Shown here: one piece after another, positions 54,874 to 61,207 of the stretch
Layout: every line of letters begins with the position of its first letter
Position numbering within the stretch: the stretch's first letter is position 1
Source: Variovorax brevis
GTDB lineage: Bacteria; Pseudomonadota; Gammaproteobacteria; Burkholderiales; Burkholderiaceae_C
Reading direction: 5' to 3'
Length of the DNA stretch: 64,000 bases
Assembly: GCF_030317105.1 (NCBI RefSeq)
Contig: NZ_JASZYG010000014.1
Span: 86,649-150,648, forward strand
Made by a program: the position numbers and the translations under genes
Notes under the pieces: generated by a model
The model's input: only the letters and a program-made list of their open reading frames with translations
Databases searched by the model: none
What the model was told of the DNA's origin: nothing

Positions 54874-56895
54874 TCAAGGCGTGACGGTCGGGATCCCGAT
54901 CTGCGTAAACACGGCGTTGGTTCCTTCCAGATTCAAGCGCGTCGAGAAGGTCGTCCGAAGCTTCGACTTGTAGCCGTAGAAGACCTGGCCGCCGTTCTCC
55001 ACATAGATGCGCTCGTAGTCGAGCGGCGCGGAGGCGGAAGGAGGATTCGAGATCGTGAGCACCCTGGAATCGCCCAGCGTCTGGATCGAGTACGTTCCTG
55101 TGCCGATCTGGACGCAGTTGCGCTCTGACCTGTTGACGTGCTGTTGCTGGCACGAGTAGTAGGCGATCGTGTTGCCGTCCTTGAAGGCAAACCGGACGTA
55201 GGTGTTCCCCGTGAAGAACGTTGTGGGGTTGGACAACACGGGCGCCGTTCCCACGATGCCAACGCTCAAGGTGCTCTGGCCCCACCATTCGCTCGGATTG
55301 GGGCTGGAGATATTGTTTCCGATGAAGTGCTGCCCATAGACGCACGGCGTTCCCTTGAACTTGGCGATCATGCCCTCGAGGGTGGTGACGGGAAGCGCTG
55401 GACCCACTTGGGCCTCCGGGCTGCTGCAGGCCGTTCCGGGGTTGCCGCGCGTATCGGCACCCGCTGCGATCGCGTCGTTGTAGCTGAACAGCGGCGCCGT
55501 CACATCAAACGCAAACGCGGTTTGCGACGAAGTCGAGCTTTGGGAAAGCAGCTTCGATCCCGGCGGGAAGGTCGCCGTTCCATAGTTGGCCGTACTGACG
55601 CCCGGATACCCCACCGGGGCCGCTCCCCAAGTCGCATAGCTTGGCAGGCTCGACTGGATCACCGCAACGATGTCTGCAATCTTCTTGTCGGAGATGTCGA
55701 TCTCCGAGCGCGTTGAGGAGCTGAACTCCAGGCCATTGCAGTAGTTGTTGGCGGCAACGCGACCATTGGCATCACGCCTGGACTGGACGTTTTGATGTCC
55801 AAGATCGCAAGCGGACCATTCACTGCCATCCCAGTGCCGGTCGCCGCGCCGGTTGAACGAGCTACCCGAAGCCCATTCCTGGAGGGCTCCGCCAGTCATT
55901 GCTCGCGAATAGGAACGGTAGCGCGTGTTTCCATCGGCGTCTGGCGTGTTCTCTTCGGCATTGGCCATGAAGATGCGGTAGGACCAGTTGCTGGCGTCAA
56001 TGAAGTTCATGAACTGCAGGGTGGCGCCGGCGACGCCTGAGGCATTGACGACCGGTGCGCGCGCCGCGGCGACAACCAGGGGCAATGAGTCGGTGGTGAG
56101 GCCGCTCGCTGCATTGACGTCAGCAGCGCTGGATGCAACTTCGGATTTGCAGGTGTCGGCGCTCATGGTGGCGCATGCTGCCTGTACATCCGGTGACTTC
56201 GCGACCTGCGTCATGGCCGGGAAAGTCTCCACGGCCTTCGCGAGAATGGTCTTGTCGATGTCGGCTTGGGTAATGGGTGCCCCGGAGAGGTCGGTGGTGC
56301 CGGCAGCCGGGCTCAACGAGTTCGTGTACTGCTGCACCGACACGACGAACAATCTGGCCGCTGTGGCTGCCACTTTGCCGTCGGCACTCGAGTTGGCGGT
56401 GAAGTCTGCCAGCATCGAAACGTTCAGCCCGGCTTGCGCTTGTGCGGCGGCAGCGGCTTCGGTCGTCGTCATGCCGTTTTCCTTGACCATGTGCTGCACG
56501 ATCGTGGTCAGTGGGCTGACAACACCGGTGCTGTCCTTGGGCGCCGTCAGCTTGAAAGCGACCGGTACCGGGCCGGAGTCGGCGTCCACGGCATCGGTGC
56601 CCACCAAGGCCACGACGGGAGCTGTGCCGACATTGCCGTTGGGAACGTCGAGGGTCGCGACGCCAGAGGCATTGGTCCTGGCGGTTGGCTCGCCGGCGTC
56701 CAGGGCGCCGTTGCCATTCAGGTCAAGGAAAACGGTTGCGTTGGAGATCGCGCCGTCGACGACCTTGACGTCGACCTTGGTGCTGGTCGCCGGCGGCGGA
56801 TTGGTTCCGCCCGACCCGCCACCAGAACCCCCTCCACACGCAGAAACAAGGATAGCGCACGCGACCGCTACCGAGGAAAGCGCAACATTTCTCAT
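54874..56895 (-). CDS. Large lipoprotein with SdrD-B-like domain, function unknown
   Basis: 673 aa from ATG 56895 (GGAG upstream). Lipoprotein signal with lipobox (SSVAVACAILVSAC, lipidated Cys then GGGSGGGSGG linker). The first domain (about 45-130) has NATVFLDLNGNGALDAGEPT, an SdrD-B/carboxypeptidase-regulatory-like Ig signature. A Thr/Ala-rich helical region follows, then a C-terminal region (about 300-673) with many aromatic and Cys residues (WSACDLGHQNV, NNYCNGLEF). I recognise no enzyme motif. Probably outer-membrane-anchored. A roughly 800-bp non-coding region lies upstream. Confidence 0.75.
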   Translation of the reverse strand: MRNVALSSVAVACAILVSACGGGSGGGSGGTNPPPATSTKVDVKVVDGAISNATVFLDLNGNGALDAGEPTARTNASGVATLDVPNGNVGTAPVVALVGTDAVDADSGPVPVAFKLTAPKDSTGVVSPLTTIVQHMVKENGMTTTEAAAAAQAQAGLNVSMLADFTANSSADGKVAATAARLFVVSVQQYTNSLSPAAGTTDLSGAPITQADIDKTILAKAVETFPAMTQVAKSPDVQAACATMSADTCKSEVASSAADVNAASGLTTDSLPLVVAAARAPVVNASGVAGATLQFMNFIDASNWSYRIFMANAEENTPDADGNTRYRSYSRAMTGGALQEWASGSSFNRRGDRHWDGSEWSACDLGHQNVQSRRDANGRVAANNYCNGLEFSSSTRSEIDISDKKIADIVAVIQSSLPSYATWGAAPVGYPGVSTANYGTATFPPGSKLLSQSSTSSQTAFAFDVTAPLFSYNDAIAAGADTRGNPGTACSSPEAQVGPALPVTTLEGMIAKFKGTPCVYGQHFIGNNISSPNPSEWWGQSTLSVGIVGTAPVLSNPTTFFTGNTYVRFAFKDGNTIAYYSCQQQHVNRSERNCVQIGTGTYSIQTLGDSRVLTISNPPSASAPLDYERIYVENGGQVFYGYKSKLRTTFSTRLNLEGTNAVFTQIGIPTVTP

Positions 56896-57195
56896 CAAGA
56901 CTCCGTAGTAGTTACAAAAGGAAACACGCATGCGACCGTATTGAAGGGTGAAAGGACCAACATCACCAACTTGAGCGTTGCGTGCTGGACGGCTTCGTGT
57001 TAGCCACGCTGTGCCATGGCGGCGCAGGTGCATTCATGCGTGAAAAAAGTCTCGAAAATTGGGGGTCGATCCGACGGATACGGAGGCTTGGCGCACACGA
57101 GGTCGATGCAAGTTTTTTTTGTTGCTGTGGCTATCTGTGTCGCGAAACGCACGGCTAGGCGCGCTTGTCGATATCAAGACTGGTATTCGCGAGCG

Positions 57196-57371
57196 CTGGT
57201 GATCATGAGCCTCGTCCACTCCGCGCGACTGAACGTGCGTGACCCGCACGCCTGCTTGAAGGATGTGCTCGAGCGTCAGCCCGCAAGTCGCATTCAGGAT
57301 GTGCTGGCGCATCGCTGGATACCGACCTGATTGCGATACCGCCCGTCAAGACGGGTTCACCGGACGCATGC
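57196..57371 (+). pseudogene. Remnant of an IS66-family transposase and its right end
   Basis: The plus-strand frame ending at TGA 57328-57330 reads SLVHSARLNVRDPHACLKDV, LERQPASRIQDVLAHRW, matching the conserved C-terminus of the IS66 large transposase as I know it (SLVHTARLNGHDP-type, then LKDVLERLP and HRW). About 14 bp later, GTCAAGACGGGTTCACCGGA (from 57345) followed by CGCATGC resembles an IS66 terminal inverted repeat. Upstream sequence is not IS66-like, so only about 175 bp survive. The rest of the 56896-57600 gap shows no supportable gene. Confidence 0.7.
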
Positions 57372-57606
57372 CTCGGGTCATGTCAGTCGCTGATGGGCCC
57401 AACCCTGCGTGGTTCCCAGAATCGACGGCCGCATTCGAAGCGGTGCAGACGTTGCCGGTCGCGCCACCCTCGGATGACCGTGTTGTCCCTTTACCGAAAA
57501 CCGAAAATGGCTTCTTCGCTGGTCGCCGAAGTGGTACAGGGGGCCTCCGGGGCGGGAAACGTCAACGGCAACTTCGGGACGAGCCCGGATCAACGAGCGA
57601 GGGGGC

Positions 57607-57647
57607 TACCGTAGCCGTACCGTAGTCGCCATGCGCCCATACCGTAG
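57607..57647. promoter_or_regulatory. Three TACCGTAG octamers spaced at 11-bp multiples upstream of a DUF2917 gene
   Basis: TACCGTAG occurs exactly at 57607-57614, 57618-57625 and 57640-57647: intervals of 11 and 22 bp, so all three face one side of the helix. They lie 63-103 bp ahead of the first DUF2917 gene, where an activator would bind. A one-mismatch copy (TACCGCAG, 59569-59576) lies in the space between the second DUF2917 gene and its divergent regulator. The bound protein is unknown; the LuxR-type regulators of this cluster are candidates. Confidence 0.55.
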
Positions 57648-57709
57648 TGCGCCGATTGCGCCGCTGCAACCGCTTCGCCGAGACTGGCCCTGCGCAACAG
57701 GAGCCAATC

Positions 57710-58027
57710 ATGAGCGTGACAGCACTCCTTCCCCGCTTCTCACAATCTGGATTCCCTACGTGGAATGCTCGCAAGCACCAGACCGCTACGGGGCCTGTGC
57801 TTCGCAATCTGCCGAACCGCTCCATACTGGCATTGGAGAACAGGGAGCTGCGCCTTGTCGTCGTCCACGGCTGCGTATGGATCACGCGCGACGGTTGCCC
57901 TGCCGATTGGGTGCTGGACGTCGGCGACGTCTTCAACCAGCAACCGGGCGCACCCGTGCTCGTGCAAGCCTTGGAGGACACGGAAATCCTGATTGCGGAC
58001 GCGAGCACCCGCAACCAGAATGCCTGA
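57710..58027 (+). CDS. DUF2917 protein, first of three paralogues
   Basis: 105 aa with AGGAG upstream of ATG 57710. The DUF2917 core is ELRLVVVHGCVWITRDGCPA followed by DWVLDVGDVFNQQPGAPVLV, a small beta-rich fold with a GCxWITxxG signature. No signal peptide or membrane segment. It shares GC[VL]WITRDGC with the paralogue at 60752-61063 and the looser pattern with 59123-59464. It precedes an alpha/beta-hydrolase-LuxR gene by 24 bp on the same strand, so the two are probably one operon. Function of the family is unknown. Confidence 0.85.
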   Translation: MSVTALLPRFSQSGFPTWNARKHQTATGPVLRNLPNRSILALENRELRLVVVHGCVWITRDGCPADWVLDVGDVFNQQPGAPVLVQALEDTEILIADASTRNQNA

Positions 58028-58051
58028 GTCGTCGTTTCGCAAGGATACGCT

Positions 58052-59128
58052 GTGGAGCCTCGCCAAGACGTTCGCTTCTGCGTGACCCCCGATCGGGTGA
58101 CCTTGGCCTGTGCAATCACGGGCAGCGGGCCCAAGCTGGTCCGCACCGGCACTTGGGGGAGCCATCTCGAGTGCGAAATGCGAGAGCCGCACACCTGGCC
58201 GACATTCGAAGCACTCGCACGCAAGCACACCCTGCTGCGTTACGACGCACGCGGCTGCGGCCTGTCGACGCGCAAGGTCCCGCACTTTGATTTCGAGACG
58301 CTGCTGGGCGACTTCGAAACGGTGATGGACGCCATGGCGCCGGAGCCGGTCGCCTTGCTCGGGGTATCGTGCGGGGCACCGATCGCGATTGCGTACGCGG
58401 CTCGGCATCCGGAGCGCGTCAGTGCGATGGTCCTGGTCAACGGCTATGCGAGAGCCTACCTGAGCTCCCCCAGCACACCGCCGCACCTTCTGGAGGAGGC
58501 CAAGCTCCTGTTGGCCACGGCACGCCAAGGTTGGGGGCAGGAGAGATCGCCCTTTCAACAAGTCTTCATCGCCCAGTTCATGGGAGCGGCAGCGGCCGAT
58601 CCCGCGACCCGTCGACTGGTGAGCGAGCGCATGCGCCTTTCCATGACGCCCGAGATCGCCGAGCGACACCTTCGCGTCAACTTCTCGATCGACGTCAAGG
58701 CGGAATGCGCGCTGGTGCAGTGCCCCACGCTCGTGTTCCATGCGCGCGACGACCAGATGGTGACCGTGGATCAAGGACGCAAGGTCGCGGCCTGGATTCC
58801 TGGGGCGCGCTTTGTCCTCCTGGAAACAGACTGCCACCTGATTCCATCCGGCCACAGCGCTGGACGCGTATTCGTCACCGAAACGCTCGAATTCCTCGGC
58901 GGCCAACGCCCCGATAAACCGGCCCTGAGCCGCCGGCAGACGGAGATCCTCCGGTTCGTGGCGCGGGGCATGACGGACAAGCAGATTGCGCGCGAGCTCG
59001 GCCTGAGCCCCCGTACGGTCGAAATGCATGTGGCGCTCGCGCTACGCGCGCTCGGCTGCGCCAACCGTGCCGAGGCCGTTCACCGGGCGAACCTGGAGGG
59101 CTTGTTGGTCGATTCGTACGTGTCATGA
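58052..59128 (+). CDS. Alpha/beta-hydrolase fused to LuxR-type HTH regulator
   Basis: 358 aa from GTG 58052 (AAGGA upstream). Residues 1-285 are an alpha/beta hydrolase with nucleophile elbow LLGVSCGAPIAIAYA (Ser106), acid in HARDDQMV (Asp233 or 234) and His262 in ETDCHLIP, so the triad looks complete. Residues 291-345 are a LuxR/NarL helix-turn-helix (LSRRQTEILRFVARGMTDKQ, GLSPRTVEMHV). The enzyme domain probably serves as ligand sensor, perhaps hydrolysing its own inducer. It is downstream of a DUF2917 gene, and its last bases overlap the end of the convergent second DUF2917 gene. Confidence 0.88.
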   Translation: MEPRQDVRFCVTPDRVTLACAITGSGPKLVRTGTWGSHLECEMREPHTWPTFEALARKHTLLRYDARGCGLSTRKVPHFDFETLLGDFETVMDAMAPEPVALLGVSCGAPIAIAYAARHPERVSAMVLVNGYARAYLSSPSTPPHLLEEAKLLLATARQGWGQERSPFQQVFIAQFMGAAAADPATRRLVSERMRLSMTPEIAERHLRVNFSIDVKAECALVQCPTLVFHARDDQMVTVDQGRKVAAWIPGARFVLLETDCHLIPSGHSAGRVFVTETLEFLGGQRPDKPALSRRQTEILRFVARGMTDKQIARELGLSPRTVEMHVALALRALGCANRAEAVHRANLEGLLVDSYVS

Positions 59129-59464
59129 CCAAGGTGCGTGAGCGTCACCTTCAGCCCTGTCGATGCAGAATTCCGCGGCGCCCAACGCCTGGATGAACAT
59201 TGGCACCTTGCGATCGCCGATGAAACTCGATCCGGCCTCGACCACGATGTCTCGACCATCACCCGAGTGCGTGACCCAGATCGAACCACGCGTGCATTGA
59301 AGGCGGCAACCCAGCGGCCTTTCAAGATCAAAGGTGCCGTTTCCCGGCAAGGACACCCACTGCACTGCGGGCGTCGGCCGGTCGTCGGCTCCAGGCGCGC
59401 GTCCGGGCCACGCCAGGAATGGGATGACGGACCGGAATACGCGGTTGCAGGTTGCGAGATTCAT
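59123..59464 (-). CDS. DUF2917 protein, second paralogue
   Basis: 113 aa from ATG 59464 with AAGGAG upstream. Core TFDLERPLGCRLQCTRGSIW, VTHSGDGRDIVVEAGSSF: GSIWVTHSG in place of GCVWITRDG, so the most divergent of the three. A longer N-terminal stretch (VIPFLAWPGRAPG) lacks signal-peptide character. It is convergent with the upstream alpha/beta-hydrolase-LuxR gene (6-bp end overlap) and divergent from the second hydrolase-LuxR gene, with about 176 bp between starts. Confidence 0.82.
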   Translation of the reverse strand: MNLATCNRVFRSVIPFLAWPGRAPGADDRPTPAVQWVSLPGNGTFDLERPLGCRLQCTRGSIWVTHSGDGRDIVVEAGSSFIGDRKVPMFIQALGAAEFCIDRAEGDAHAPWS

Positions 59465-59640
59465 GGTGGAACTCCTTGCTTGTCGCCGACGCGTTTGCCA
59501 TGGAGGCAGCATGCGCGTCGATCGATGGCGAGGGCAGTCGTTGGATCACGGTACCGGTCGTTTGCGACTACCGCAGGGGTGTCGTAGCATCCGACCCGAA
59601 TTCGAACGCCTGTGGCCTTTCAGACGGATCCGCCCACGCC

Positions 59641-60732
59641 ATGACCGCCCATGCAGGGATTCGCTTTTGCACCAGTGCCGATGGCACGCGCCTGGCCATG
59701 GCCGTCAGTGGCACCGGCTCGGCCGTCGTGGCCGTGCGGCTCTGGAGCGCGGTGGAGGCGATCGAGGCGCCAACCTTCATATCGCGCCACTGGGATGAAG
59801 CGCTGTCCAGGGATTTCATGCATGCGCGCTATGACGCACGTGGCATTGGCCTGTCTGAACGCGCCGTCAGCCGCTTCACCATCGACGCCTGGGTAGAGGA
59901 TCTCGAGGCTGTGGTCGATGCGCTCGGCGCACCGACCGTCGCGCTGGTCGCGTTCTCGCATGCCGCAGCGGTCGCGATCTGCTTCGCAGCGCGGCATCCG
60001 GCGCGTGTCAGCCGTCTCGCCATCTACGGAGGCTGCGCGCGTGGCCTGCTGCGGCGCACCGAGGACGAGAAGACGCTGAACGCGGGCCGGGCCATGATCC
60101 AGACTTCAGAGGCGGCTTATGGCGACTATGGGGCGCTCGGGGCGTCGTTCCGCTTTTCATACTACCTGCGCTGGCGCCCCCAGTTTTCCCGCGAGCAGCT
60201 CAAGGAACTCGACGCGATCGTCCTCGATCGAGTCGGCAAGGCAGGATTTCCGTACACCGTAGCGGCGCACGACCTCGACGTATCGGCCGAAGCACGCAAG
60301 GTGGCCTGTCCGACCCTCGTCGTCCACGCGCACGACGACGCCTTCATTCCGTTCGACGAAGGGCGCTTGATGGCCTCCATGATCCCGGGCGCAAGGTTCA
60401 TCTCGTTGGCAACCGCAAACCATCTGCCGCTGGAGACCGATTCGGAGTGGCCCGAAGTCGTGCATGAACTGTTGGCGTTTCTCGGGAGACCGACGGCCGC
60501 TTCGCCGCAGCGTGATGTGCCCGTCGACCGGTCGACCCCTCGAATGACCCCGCGCCAGATCGAAGTGTTGTGCCTGGTCGGGCAAGGTCAGACCGACAAG
60601 CAGATGGCCCGCACGCTGGGGCTGAGCCATCGGACGGTTGAGATGCATGTGCGCCGCATTCTCGAAGCCCTGAGTTGCCGCACCCGTGCAGAGGCCATCC
60701 GCATCGCCACGGAACGCGGCCTCCTGGACTAG
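59641..60732 (+). CDS. Second alpha/beta-hydrolase-LuxR regulator, degenerate nucleophile elbow
   Basis: 363 aa from ATG 59641, chosen because its N-terminus (AGIRFCTSADGTRLAMAVSG) aligns with the start of the first paralogue; longer in-frame starts exist. The hydrolase part keeps Ser106 but in AFSHA rather than GxSxG, with Asp in HAHDDAFIPFDEG and His in TANHLPLETD. The C-terminal LuxR HTH (MTPRQIEVLCLVGQGQTDKQ, GLSHRTVEMHVRRIL) is intact. Loss of both glycines of the elbow suggests sensing without efficient hydrolysis. Convergent with the third DUF2917 gene, divergent from the second. Confidence 0.86.
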   Translation: MTAHAGIRFCTSADGTRLAMAVSGTGSAVVAVRLWSAVEAIEAPTFISRHWDEALSRDFMHARYDARGIGLSERAVSRFTIDAWVEDLEAVVDALGAPTVALVAFSHAAAVAICFAARHPARVSRLAIYGGCARGLLRRTEDEKTLNAGRAMIQTSEAAYGDYGALGASFRFSYYLRWRPQFSREQLKELDAIVLDRVGKAGFPYTVAAHDLDVSAEARKVACPTLVVHAHDDAFIPFDEGRLMASMIPGARFISLATANHLPLETDSEWPEVVHELLAFLGRPTAASPQRDVPVDRSTPRMTPRQIEVLCLVGQGQTDKQMARTLGLSHRTVEMHVRRILEALSCRTRAEAIRIATERGLLD

Positions 60733-60751
60733 AAGGGTTCGCGGGCGTCCT

Positions 60752-61063
60752 TCAAACGACCGCCATGCGGTGTCGCCAGCTCCGCAGAAATGAGCCGAGG
60801 GGATGTTGCCCGGCAGGCCGACGTTGAACCTTCGGGTGCGACAGCCGCGCCAGACTGGGGCCGAATCCCGTCACGATGATCCTGGCCGCGTCCTCCACGA
60901 GATACCGTTCGCCAGGCTCGAGTTCGACGTCTTTGAGGCAACCGTCCCGCGTGATCCAGAGGCACCCGCTGATGCACGTGACGCTGGAGCCGACAGCGTC
61001 CACAATGCGAACGAACAAATCGCGGTCCAGTTCCACGAAAGCCTGGTCGAAGTTGGCGGTCAT
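60752..61063 (-). CDS. DUF2917 protein, third paralogue
   Basis: 103 aa from ATG 61063 with AAAGGAG upstream. Core LFVRIVDAVGSSVTCISGCL, WITRDGCLKDVELEPGERY, and a basic C-terminal tail (FLRSWRHRMAVV) not seen in the other two. It is divergent from the winged-helix STAND regulator (144 bp between starts), a layout typical of a regulator and its target. Confidence 0.83.
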   Translation of the reverse strand: MTANFDQAFVELDRDLFVRIVDAVGSSVTCISGCLWITRDGCLKDVELEPGERYLVEDAARIIVTGFGPSLARLSHPKVQRRPAGQHPLGSFLRSWRHRMAVV

Positions 61064-61207
61064 GTCGTTCTCCTTTGTTGGTTGGCCGGGCTTTACTGCC
61101 GGGATGAACTTCAGTGTCTTGTGCCCGTGCCGCCGACGCGATGAAGCCGGCGTGAATCCTTGTGAATCTCGACCGGGTTGTGGGGCTGCACTCAACCGCT
61201 TCAACCG

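Noticed and set aside
57016..57195. Upstream part of the frame that ends in the IS66 remnant
   Set aside because: Residues before about position 57196 do not resemble IS66 transposase, so only the 3' part is called.
57263..57625. 120-codon plus-strand frame over the IS66 end and operators
   Set aside because: It overlaps the IS66 scar in another frame, has no ribosome site and no motif.
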